From Psychrobacter sp. 1044 (GTDB taxonomy: Bacteria > Pseudomonadota > Gammaproteobacteria > Pseudomonadales > Moraxellaceae), in assembly GCF_904846525.1 (NCBI RefSeq), contig NZ_CAJHAZ010000008.1, positions 109,159 to 173,158 on the forward strand: 64,000 bases of DNA, in the 5' to 3' direction. The notes under the pieces were generated by a model, which saw only the letters and a program-made list of their open reading frames with translations, did not search any database and was not told where the DNA came from. Positions 56,978 to 64,000 of the stretch are shown piece after piece. The position numbers were made by a program, and so were the translations under genes. The stretch's first letter is position 1, and the number at the start of each line of letters is the position of its first letter.

Positions 56978-57262
56978 TTAGATATCAAACTTCTTTCAGA
57001 GAGTTATTGTCATGGCTACATCTGTATTCATTGATATGTTAAGAAAATTTGCTGTATTTTATTTATCATAGCTTTTTCAATACCTTACGCCATCACTTGT
57101 TTATGATGGTTTTCTTGTAATGTATGCCTTGAATATTAAGTGGATAAACAATAGATAAGGCCCATCGTTTTTATAAAAATATGGCGATAAAGTGTTAGTT
57201 TATAGCAGATAAAAGCTAATGCTAATGGATGAGATAATACATACCCAAATTAAGGATACATT

Positions 57263-57688
57263 ATGCAAGACAATCAACTTAGCCAAGAAGAAATCAGCCA
57301 ATTAACAGAAGCTGATTGGAAAGAGCGTTTAAGTGCTGATGAATATCACGTGATGCGTGAAAAGGGTACAGAACGCCCATTTACGGGCGTCTATAACGAT
57401 GCGACTGATGACGGTATTTATCGCTGCAAAGGCTGCGGTGCGAGCTTATTTGACTCAAGCAATAAATTTGATGCCAGCTGTGGTTGGCCAAGTTTTGACC
57501 AAGGAGTTGATAACAGCGCTATCGAGGAGCATGTGGATAATTCGCTGGGCATGACGCGGACAGAAGTCACCTGTAGTAACTGCGGCGCACATTTAGGTCA
57601 TGTCTTCCCTGACGGCCCAAGCGAGACGACGGGGATGCGCTATTGCATCAATTCTGTGTCTATTGATTTAGATAAATCTGAAAAGTAA
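57263..57688 (+). CDS. msrB: Peptide-methionine (R)-S-oxide reductase
   Basis: Reduces methionine-R-sulfoxide in proteins. 141 residues with structural zinc pairs [10 protein letters not shown] and [12 protein letters not shown], the CGWPSF motif, and the catalytic Cys in [11 protein letters not shown] near residue 128. AAGGA is a few bases before the start. The gpx gene follows 158 bases downstream. Confidence 0.96.
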   Translation: MQDNQLSQEEISQLTEADWKERLSADEYHVMREKGTERPFTGVYNDATDDGIYRCKGCGASLFDSSNKFDASCGWPSFDQGVDNSAIEEHVDNSLGMTRTEVTCSNCGAHLGHVFPDGPSETTGMRYCINSVSIDLDKSEK

Positions 57689-57848
57689 TTGTTAAAAAAA
57701 ATTGCTTAGAGTATTTTAGAGTCATGGCAGGGAAGCGCGAGATGCTGCCTTGCCAGTGATTAGCATTATTAACGTTTTCACTGTTATTGAAAAATGAGCA
57801 CGGCTTAAAAAAACCAAAATAATAAATTAATCAATTTAAGGACAAATG

Positions 57849-58334
57849 ATGAGTACTATTTATGATTTTACCGCTGAACGTATGGACGGTACTTCACAAG
57901 CGTTCTCTGATTACAAAGATAACGTATTATTAATCGTCAATACCGCCAGCAAATGTGGATTCACCCCGCAATTTGAAGGCCTAGAGGCGTTGTATCAGCA
58001 ATATAAAGATCAAGGATTGGTCGTTATTGGTTTCCCTTGTAATCAATTTGGCGGACAAGATCCAGGCAGTAATGAGGATATTGGCGCATTTTGTCAAAAG
58101 AATTATGGTGTCAGTTTTCCAATGATGGCGAAGGTTGATGTCAATGGCAAAGACGCTCATCCTATTTTTGATTGGCTTAAAGAGCAAAAGGGTGGCGTAT
58201 TAACAGACGGTATCAAATGGAATTTCACTAAGTTTTTAATTGGTAAAGATCGACAGGTCATTGACCGCTATGCGCCAACCACCAAACCAGAAGCCATAAA
58301 AATGGATATCGAACAAGCATTAGCCAGTAAATAG
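57849..58334 (+). CDS. gpx: Glutathione peroxidase (BtuE-like)
   Basis: Thiol peroxidase of 161 residues. Peroxidatic Cys in NTASKCGFTPQ (about residue 35), followed by FPCNQFGGQDPG and the catalytic WNFTKFLI. A Cys, not selenocysteine, is encoded. I choose the second of two consecutive ATGs because AAGGA is then 6 bases away. Together with msrB it forms a small oxidative-repair pair, not necessarily an operon. Confidence 0.94.
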   Translation: MSTIYDFTAERMDGTSQAFSDYKDNVLLIVNTASKCGFTPQFEGLEALYQQYKDQGLVVIGFPCNQFGGQDPGSNEDIGAFCQKNYGVSFPMMAKVDVNGKDAHPIFDWLKEQKGGVLTDGIKWNFTKFLIGKDRQVIDRYAPTTKPEAIKMDIEQALASK

Positions 58335-58451
58335 GATCATGCTTGAAAATTTATTGGTTTTTTATGAAAATATAAATCCAATAAAAACATAGGCTTGTCA
58401 GATTAATAAATAAAAACCTATAAAATAGGCTAAAAAACTGAAAATACTGTT

Positions 58452-58479
58452 TGACAGCTATGTGTAAATCTATATAATA
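58452..58479 (+). promoter_or_regulatory. Consensus promoter of the tRNA pair
   Basis: TTGACA (58452-58457) and TATAAT (58474-58479) are exact consensus hexamers with a 16-base spacer, followed by about 150 bases of leader before tRNA-Val. Confidence 0.85.
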
Positions 58480-58638
58480 CACACCCACAGCAAGGGGACT
58501 TAATTAAGTTCAATGTTGTTAGGATTTTTACTGACTTAAAGCGTGACAACTTTAAAGATTAAACTTTCTATAAAATTCTCTTTAAGGAATTTTAATTTGC
58601 GAAGCTAAAATTGCAGTGCAATTTTTTAACGCTTCTCA

Positions 58639-58714
58639 GGGTGATTAGCTCAGTTGGTAGAGCGTCTGCCTTACACGCAGAATGTCGGCGGTTCGAATCC
58701 GTCATCACCCACCA
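58639..58714 (+). tRNA. tRNA-Val (anticodon TAC)
   Basis: 76 bases including encoded CCA. Acceptor arms GGGTGAT and ATCACCC pair fully; the anticodon loop CTTACAC gives TAC; the TTCGAAT loop of the T arm is present. First of two tRNAs on one transcript. Confidence 0.97.
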
Positions 58715-58765
58715 CTCTTTTTAGCGAGTGTCTCTGTAATAAGAGAAGATGCTAAGACGACCTAA

Positions 58766-58842
58766 GCAGCGGTAGTTCAGTTGGTTAGAATACCGGCCTG
58801 TCACGCCGGGGGTCGCGGGTTCGAGTCCCGTCCGCTGCGCCA
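58766..58842 (+). tRNA. tRNA-Asp (anticodon GTC)
   Basis: 77 bases including CCA. Acceptor GCAGCGG pairs with CCGCTGC, the anticodon loop contains GTC, and GGTTCGAGTCC forms the T arm. Its 3' end marks the border of the copper-type locus, but no second copy of the tRNA end was seen. Confidence 0.97.
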
Positions 58843-58884
58843 TATTTAAAACGAATTTAAACTCTCGAGTTTAAGCAAGTTTCG

Positions 58885-58915
58885 CCTCAAGTATTAGTTT
58901 ACTTGAGGTTTTTTT
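58885..58915 (+). terminator. Terminator after tRNA-Asp
   Basis: CCTCAAGTA and TACTTGAGG arms around 6 bases followed by TTTTTTT. Confidence 0.9.
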
Positions 58916-59081
58916 GTGTCTAAAATTTCTCTTGAAGTCTTTGTTTATAAAGGTTGGCTATTTTTTCTTTACGATCATATCTTTGATAAATTCAAGTGAG
59001 AAAATCTTACTCTCTAAAAATTGCTGACCACCTGCTCGGTGACCAAAAGGTGACCATTTCTCGATAAAATACGCCCTATGA

Positions 59082-60557
59082 TTATTTTAATAACTGTACA
59101 TTAACTTGAAAGTAATACTCATCCTTAATCGTAATACTGACTTTGCCGTTATGGGCATTGACGATCGCTTGTACGATGGCCAATCCCAACCCTGTGCCCG
59201 AGTGCTGGCTATTGGATTTGTCATGACGATAAAAGCGCTCAAACAGTCTATCTGCTTCCGCTTGAGTTAGGGGCGTCTGCAAGCGGTTAGTGATGGTGAT
59301 GCTTAGCGATGGCTGCTGAACGGTTTCTTTAAGAGTATGAGCATTATTTTTTATGAGGCTAGCAGTCTTAGAAACGGCTGCAATAGTAATGATACTGTCG
59401 CTGGCGGCGTAGTAAACGGCATTGGATATCAGGTTGGCAAATAGCCTTTGTAACAAGCTCTCATCTCCTAATACCACATCAAATTCACCTTTTTTTTCAA
59501 AAGAGATACCGCGCTCTTCGGCTATCAGTTCAAAATAATCGATGAGCTTAATTATCAGTGAGTCAGTATCGACAAGATGACGTTGTGAGTCGTAGAGACC
59601 TTTTTGAGTTTTTGCCAGCAATAGCATATTGTTAATTAGCAGGGATAGTTGCTTGAGCGTGTCGTGTTGATGATGTAGTTGCTCGACATATTCTTGATGG
59701 TCTCTAGGTTTACTAAGCATCACTTGAGTTTGGGTGCTTAACGTTGCCAGTGGTGTGCGCAGTTCGTGAGCAATGTCATCTGAAAACTGTGATAATGAGG
59801 CAAAGTTATGTTCGAGTTTATCCATCATGGCATTATAAGCGTCAGCCAAGGGTCGCAGCTCACTTGGCATTTCAGAGACGATGATTCTATCGTCTAACTG
59901 CTCGGCGTTAATACGTGCCATTTTTTGACTGATGGTCGCTAAGGGGGCGAATCCTAAATAGACGCTAAAAGCCGCCACTGATACCAAGATAAAAGTAATC
60001 GCAATAAGTATCAGAATAAGATGGTGATTAAACTGGGCAAGGTATTGATGATGCACATCAATCGGTAGCGCGATTAATGCCAAGCGATTAGAGTGCTCAA
60101 TGACCAGCGCGCGATAATGACGATGATTAAGCTGCAAGTCAAAGGGTTGATCGCGGTGCTGCTGCCATAGTTTTTCGACCAATTGGGAGTCATTGAGTTT
60201 ATCAATAAAATCCTTTGGCTGACTATTAATGACATGTCCATTATGGTCAGTGATAATTGTTTTGACTTCATAATCTGGTCGAAAGATATCTATCACGGAT
60301 GATGCTGTATTGGCGAGATGAGCAGGGTCGGCAAGGTTGTTAGAGCGCTGATCATCCGATGTCACCTCTGTCATGTACTGTCGTAAATTAAACGCAGCAT
60401 GAGTCAGGATCTCTGAGTCCATTTGTTCAAAATGATCATTAACCGAACGCTGTATCCATATGTACAAAAAAGCTTGAGATATCAGCACACATACCGTTAA
60501 TACTAGGGTAGTGCGCCACAGTAATGACAAGCGTCGATGCTCGGATTTATATGCCAT
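59082..60557 (-). CDS. cusS: CusS-like heavy-metal sensor histidine kinase
   Basis: Membrane kinase of 491 residues: two transmembrane segments (about residues 13-35 and 175-200) flank a 140-residue periplasmic domain, then HAMP (about 200-252), HisKA with phospho-His in DDIAHELRTPLA near 266, and HATPase_c with ISNAVYYAA and GTGLGLAIVQ. The pattern is that of heavy-metal sensor kinases. The single intervening base to cusR indicates one transcript. Copper specificity is inferred from the box between this operon and DUF411; silver or others are possible. Confidence 0.85.
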   Translation of the reverse strand: MAYKSEHRRLSLLWRTTLVLTVCVLISQAFLYIWIQRSVNDHFEQMDSEILTHAAFNLRQYMTEVTSDDQRSNNLADPAHLANTASSVIDIFRPDYEVKTIITDHNGHVINSQPKDFIDKLNDSQLVEKLWQQHRDQPFDLQLNHRHYRALVIEHSNRLALIALPIDVHHQYLAQFNHHLILILIAITFILVSVAAFSVYLGFAPLATISQKMARINAEQLDDRIIVSEMPSELRPLADAYNAMMDKLEHNFASLSQFSDDIAHELRTPLATLSTQTQVMLSKPRDHQEYVEQLHHQHDTLKQLSLLINNMLLLAKTQKGLYDSQRHLVDTDSLIIKLIDYFELIAEERGISFEKKGEFDVVLGDESLLQRLFANLISNAVYYAASDSIITIAAVSKTASLIKNNAHTLKETVQQPSLSITITNRLQTPLTQAEADRLFERFYRHDKSNSQHSGTGLGLAIVQAIVNAHNGKVSITIKDEYYFQVNVQLLK

Positions 60558-60558
60558 G

Positions 60559-61326
60559 CTATTTTACTTCAACATGATTGAGTTTAGAAACCGTATTAGC
60601 CTTATTACTCATATCAATGCTAGTTTCATTATTGACTGTAGCGGCGATATTGTCCGCTTCTAGTTTATAGCCCATACCGCGTACGGTATGAATGAGCTTA
60701 TTTTCAAAGCCATCATCGATTTTACTTCGTAAGCGTCTTATCGCCACATCAATCACATTGGTATCGCTATCAAAATTCATATCCCATACTTGTGAAGCGA
60801 TGACAGAGCGGGGCAATACTTCGCCTTGATGCTCAAGTAAAAACTGCAATAGCGCAAATTCTTTGGCCGTCAATTTGATAGAACCCTTATCTCGATGCAC
60901 ACTACGTTTGGCGATATCCAGTTTTAAATCAGCGATTTGAAGCACTGTGCTGGCGTAATCTGCTTGATTGGCACGGCGTAGTAAGCTTTTGATTCTGACC
61001 AACAGCTCAGCGAAGGCAAAAGGTTTGGTGAGATAGTCGTCACCGCCAATCTCAAAGCCTTTTATGCGGTCGCCAAGGTCATCTTTTGCGGTCAAAAATA
61101 ATACAGGGGTGGTGTTACCAGCAGCGCGATAGTTACTGACCAGCTCAAAACCATTGACATCAGGCAGCATCACATCCATCACCACGACAGTGAAGTCCTC
61201 AGTCATCAGAGCATGATAACCATCTAAACCTGTGGTTCTATGCTCAACGATAAAACCTGCCTCGCTTAAACCTTTTTTAATATAATCGCCAAGCGATAAC
61301 TCATCTTCGACTAACAATACTTTCAT
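60559..61326 (-). CDS. cusR: CusR/CopR-like response regulator
   Basis: OmpR-family regulator. From MKVLLVEDELSLGDYIKKGL the receiver domain has D51-type phospho-acceptor in VVVMDVMLPD and Lys in YLTKPFAF; the C-terminal winged helix (about 125-220) ends IHTVRGMGYKLE. I start at 61326; 20 upstream residues in the frame are unlikely. A 30-residue C-terminal tail after the winged helix is unusual. It faces the DUF411 gene across the copper box. Confidence 0.88.
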   Translation of the reverse strand: MKVLLVEDELSLGDYIKKGLSEAGFIVEHRTTGLDGYHALMTEDFTVVVMDVMLPDVNGFELVSNYRAAGNTTPVLFLTAKDDLGDRIKGFEIGGDDYLTKPFAFAELLVRIKSLLRRANQADYASTVLQIADLKLDIAKRSVHRDKGSIKLTAKEFALLQFLLEHQGEVLPRSVIASQVWDMNFDSDTNVIDVAIRRLRSKIDDGFENKLIHTVRGMGYKLEADNIAATVNNETSIDMSNKANTVSKLNHVEVK

Positions 61327-61426
61327 AGCATACTCGCGCCAATTATTTAGGATGAGATCAATATAAAATGTCTCTATTGCTATCAATCATAGAGGAATAC
61401 TGGTAATAAACCTATGCTCAGTCTAG

Positions 61427-61448
61427 AAGATGACAAAATTGTCATCTT
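61427..61448. promoter_or_regulatory. CusR-type copper box
   Basis: AAGATGACAA and TTGTCATCTT are exact inverted arms separated by two bases. The core ATGACAA..TTGTCAT is identical to the described CusR/PcoR recognition sequence. It is centred between the divergent cusRS and DUF411 units, about 100 bases from each start, just upstream of a TATGCT -10-like element (61474-61479). Confidence 0.8.
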
Positions 61449-61549
61449 GGCGTCATCTGACTGTCAGAGTGGCTATGCTAGTTTGGCTTAAGTACATCCT
61501 AATTTTAATATTCAACATCATGAAATATTCAACACTATGAGAAGCCTCT

Positions 61550-62158
61550 ATGATTCCTTTTACCGTTAAGTTTGTTCGAGGGTCAGCGGTCTTATTAACT
61601 GCTGCCATATTATCAGCATGTGGGCAATCTGACAGCAATGCTTCTAATGCTAGCCCCTCTACTACCAATGCCGCTAACGCCAGCAGTGGTGAGGCAAACG
61701 CTATACAGAGTAGGCAAACAGTAACAGAGACACCAGCCAACAATCCAGACCTGCTCAAGAACGTGTCAGCCACTGTCTATAAAGATGCCAATTGTGGCTG
61801 TTGTAAAGAATGGATAGGGCACGCAGAAGATAATGGGTTAACGGCAACTGCCCATGATGTTGCAGACTTGTCATTATTTAAAGAGCGTTACGGTGTACCT
61901 GCTGAGATGCGTTCTTGCCATACCGCCGTTACTAGTGATGGTTATGTCATCGAAGGTCATGTTCCTGCTAAGTATGTGGCTGAGTTTTTGCAAAATCCAC
62001 CAAAGCAAGCCATTGGTTTGGCGGTACCGGGTATGCCCGTCGGTAGCCCTGGTATGGAATATCAAGATAAGTTTATGCCATACCAAATTATGCAAATCAA
62101 TAAAGATGGCACAAACCAAGTATACGCTGAGATTGAGTCCGCAGAGCAGCAGCTATAA
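61550..62158 (+). CDS. DUF411 lipoprotein (metal-binding)
   Basis: Predicted envelope lipoprotein of 202 residues: lipobox LSAC (Cys24), a Ser/Asn/Ala-rich linker, then a DUF411 domain with the conserved CGCC in KDANCGCCKEWIGH near residue 83, RSCHTAV near 122 and GHVPA near 140, ending MPYQI. DUF411 proteins occur in copper and silver resistance clusters and are thought to bind metal. It is the first gene of the plus-strand unit controlled by the copper box. Confidence 0.85.
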   Translation: MIPFTVKFVRGSAVLLTAAILSACGQSDSNASNASPSTTNAANASSGEANAIQSRQTVTETPANNPDLLKNVSATVYKDANCGCCKEWIGHAEDNGLTATAHDVADLSLFKERYGVPAEMRSCHTAVTSDGYVIEGHVPAKYVAEFLQNPPKQAIGLAVPGMPVGSPGMEYQDKFMPYQIMQINKDGTNQVYAEIESAEQQL

Positions 62159-62235
62159 GCCAATACTTTAGATAGATTTTTTAAATTTCAGCTACTCATT
62201 GTAGTACTGATAGCAGCATTGATGGAGACTGACTG

Positions 62236-62703
62236 ATGAATCATACAGAGCAAAAACAGATGAACCCTTATGTAAAGTTCACCCTCATGATTCTGACGTC
62301 TACCGTGGTGATGTATATCATGATGTACTTCAATACTTATGAGTGGGATCATATTTATTTTAGTGAGACCAGAGCCTATATGGCGCTATATATGGGCGCA
62401 GGCATGGCAGTGATTATGCTCGCCTTTATGAGCAATATGTACAAGAAAACTAAGGTCAACTTAATGATTTATGGTCTTAGTGTGCTGATGTTTGCCGTAG
62501 GTATCTGGGGCGTCAGATCTCAAGCAACCGTCGATCAAGTGGATTGGATGCAGGCTATGATACCGCATCATTCAATTGCGATCTTAACCAGCTCAAGAGC
62601 CGATATAGAAGACCCTAGAGTACAGCAACTTGCTGACGACATCATCGAAGCACAAAAACGTGAAATTAAAGAGATGCAGGCACTAATCGAAGCATTAGAA
62701 TAA
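62236..62703 (+). CDS. Membrane-anchored DUF305 protein
   Basis: 155 residues: three hydrophobic segments (about 13-30, 48-65, 72-90), then a DUF305 helical bundle with the signature MIPHHSIAI near 112 and AQKREIKEMQALI. DUF305 is ferritin-like in shape, Met/His-rich, and is found in copper-tolerance loci. Second gene of the plus-strand unit, 77 bases after DUF411. Confidence 0.82.
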   Translation: MNHTEQKQMNPYVKFTLMILTSTVVMYIMMYFNTYEWDHIYFSETRAYMALYMGAGMAVIMLAFMSNMYKKTKVNLMIYGLSVLMFAVGIWGVRSQATVDQVDWMQAMIPHHSIAILTSSRADIEDPRVQQLADDIIEAQKREIKEMQALIEALE

Positions 62704-62828
62704 ATAGCCTTAAAACGCACTGCTTTTAGTACATAAATTAAATGATTTTTCCAACTGGTGGATCTTAGCTGATTTGCCAGTTTTTATATGAACCATAACT
62801 ACCAAACGATCGTAATTAAGGATCTACT

Positions 62829-63563
62829 ATGAAAATGATAAGAAACTCACGTCTTGCCATGCTTGCAGTTAGTGTCAGTGCCATGATGATGCTTGGCGCT
62901 TGTCAGCCGACGAATGATGTAACAGAGGCTAGTGTCAAAGACGAGGCGGCTCCCGTTAATAATGCTACAACAGATACTAGCGCGATGGATGCTCATGCAG
63001 GTCATGATATGTCAGGCGATGCGATGACGGGCATGCATGGAGAGTATAATGACTCTATGACTAAGATGCATGATGAGATGATGGCAGGCATGGCATACAA
63101 CGATCCCGATGCTGCCTTTGCCCAAGGAATGCTCGGTCATCATATAGGTGCTGTTGATATGGCAGAGATTCAGCTAAAGTATGGTACGGATGCAGAAATG
63201 CGTCAGTTGGCACAAGAGATTATTGACGCTCAGAAAGCTGAAATTGAGCAAATGCAGAACTGGCTTGCCAACCATCCTGATGCTGCTGAGCCAACGTCTG
63301 ATACTGAAGCCATGCAGACAGCTTATGCTAAAGGTATGGATACGATGCATAGTGAAATGATGGCAGGTATCGCTGACCCTAACCCAGATATGGCATTTGC
63401 TCGCGGTATGTTGCCGCATCATATTGGCGCAGTAGATATGGCAAAAATACAGCTAAAGTATGGCAAAAATGAAGAAATGCGTCAATTGGCACAACAAGTA
63501 ATTGACGCGCAGCAGCCTGAAATTGAGCAAATGCAAAACTGGATAGCCAAGCATAATAGTTAA
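62829..63563 (+). CDS. Tandem DUF305 lipoprotein
   Basis: 244-residue lipoprotein (lipobox LGAC, Cys25) with a Met/His-rich linker (DAHAGHDMSGDAMTGMH) and two DUF305 copies (about residues 80-160 and 165-244). Each contains FAQGMLGHHIGAVDMA or FARGMLPHHIGAVDMA and ends EIEQMQNWIA/L, about 75% alike by eye, showing an internal duplication. The two His-His motifs are likely metal sites. Third gene of the copper-type unit, followed by a hairpin at 63598. Confidence 0.85.
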   Translation: MKMIRNSRLAMLAVSVSAMMMLGACQPTNDVTEASVKDEAAPVNNATTDTSAMDAHAGHDMSGDAMTGMHGEYNDSMTKMHDEMMAGMAYNDPDAAFAQGMLGHHIGAVDMAEIQLKYGTDAEMRQLAQEIIDAQKAEIEQMQNWLANHPDAAEPTSDTEAMQTAYAKGMDTMHSEMMAGIADPNPDMAFARGMLPHHIGAVDMAKIQLKYGKNEEMRQLAQQVIDAQQPEIEQMQNWIAKHNS

Positions 63564-63597
63564 ATAACGAGTGCTTAAGAATGGAGGTATTTTAGAT

Positions 63598-63636
63598 AAA
63601 AAGCAGTGTCTTATATTTTTTAAGGTGCTGCTTTTT
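63598..63636 (+). terminator. Terminator after tandem DUF305 gene
   Basis: AAAAAGCAG and CTGCTTTTT arms around 21 bases. Stem of 9 bp with terminal T-run. Confidence 0.6.
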
Positions 63637-63667
63637 AGCTGCTAATCGATAGTATTTTGGTCTAATA

Positions 63668-63817
63668 TTATTTGCCAATTAGATTGACCAAATTTTCCAT
63701 CATGTCAATCACTGGTATAAAGGTTGCTTCTTCTGCTCTATATATTTTAATTTTTTCTAAAATTCTGCTATTGTCTGTATAGTAGAGTTCAGATAAAACC
63801 GATACAATACATAAAAA
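63668..63817 (-). pseudogene. C-terminal fragment of an unidentified gene
   Basis: An open 49-codon frame on the minus strand, ending in TAA at 63668, with normal-looking protein content (ELYYTDNSRILEKIKIYRAE, ending LVNLIGK). It has no start codon and begins at an in-frame TAG next to the IS630 transposase, so it may be the tail of a gene cut by the insertion. Identity unknown; chance ORF is possible. Confidence 0.35.
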
Positions 63818-63840
63818 CTAATCAACTATTCAGATAAACC

Positions 63841-64000
63841 ATGACTTATTCAATCGACTATCGTAAACAAGTGCTGTCTAGCATCGATAATGGTCTGACT
63901 GTTAGAGAAGCTGCTGCTTTTTGCGCGCTTAGCACCAGTACTATACATAGCTGGAGACAGAACTTAGAGCCTAAGAAAGTGCGAGATAAAGCCCCGACTA
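63841..64000 (+). mobile_element. IS630-type transposase, N-terminal part (cut by window end)
   Basis: The frame starts at ATG 63841 and stays open to the window edge: 53 codons beginning MTYSIDYRKQVL with an HTH (LTVREAAAFCALSTSTIHSW) and KVRDKAP, the N-terminal domain pattern of IS630-family transposases. The left inverted repeat should lie in 63780-63835 but I could not define it. Confidence 0.75.

Noticed and set aside
58843..63660. Genomic island integrated at tRNA-Asp
   Set aside because: The copper-type locus starts just after the tRNA, but I found no integrase and no second copy of the tRNA 3' end within the window.

Overview
The window looks like a stretch of core chromosome from a Psychrobacter-like gammaproteobacterium (Moraxellaceae). 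I infer this from the character of the housekeeping proteins, the AT-leaning intergenic DNA, the PilSR type IV pilus regulators, and a secB-grx-rhodanese ... gpmI-ctpA gene set that is compact in pseudomonads. No search could be run. Almost every gene is a recognisable conserved family. I see no CRISPR array, prophage, toxin-antitoxin pair or obvious defence island.

Layout. 0-6.5 kb (minus strand): trpS, a lipid A acyltransferase, rpsI-rplM with a good promoter, rsmD and mrdA (PBP2). 6.9-13.9 kb (plus): a DUF445 membrane protein behind a perfect Fur-type palindrome, the cytochrome c maturation operon ccmF-G-H-I, and adk. 14-19.5 kb: secB, grxC, a rhodanese protein, rsgA, orn, lpxH and ppiB. 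19.8-27.1 kb: glnS, a phospholipase-D-like protein with a C-terminal domain, a 1-Cys peroxiredoxin, an SspA/GST protein, a META-domain lipoprotein, ruvC and fxsA. 27.2-31.2 kb: 6S RNA (minus strand), gpmI and ctpA. 31.2-36 kb (minus): pilR, pilS and a GacA-like regulator. 36-44.3 kb: a PBP7-like endopeptidase, thiE-like, a DksA-like zinc protein, pgk, an Ala-rich lipoprotein, fba, ruvA and ruvB. 44.4-50.7 kb (minus): a D-lactate dehydrogenase-like flavoenzyme and the ubiquinone genes ubiB, ubiJ and ubiE plus an FFLEELY-type protein. 50.9-58.3 kb: a two-domain PPK2 polyphosphate kinase, a PiT phosphate transporter, an XRE-HTH/AlaA aminotransferase fusion, msrB and a glutathione peroxidase. 58.6-58.9 kb: tRNA-Val and tRNA-Asp. 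59-63.6 kb: a copper-type locus of cusS/cusR-like genes divergent from DUF411 and two DUF305 proteins. The window ends in the first codons of an IS630-type transposase.

How genes work together. ccmFGHI attach haem to c-type cytochromes. UbiE/J/B make quinone for the flavoenzyme and respiratory chain. PPK2 and PiT pair phosphate uptake with polyphosphate use. MsrB, Gpx and the peroxiredoxin handle oxidative damage. The CusR-type regulator probably controls the adjacent metal-binding proteins through a perfect copper box between the two divergent units.

Most notable non-gene structure: a family of seven related MITE-like repeats (about 59-170 bp, ends GGGCGTGTCCTCA) scattered in intergenic gaps from 34.9 to 57 kb, one between ruvA and ruvB and one between ubiJ and ubiE. 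Second is an array of AATGCAA half-sites, including a 12-5-12 perfect palindrome, upstream of the HTH-AlaA fusion gene. I did not find a clear new multi-gene system. The HTH-aminotransferase with its own operator array is the best candidate for undescribed biology.
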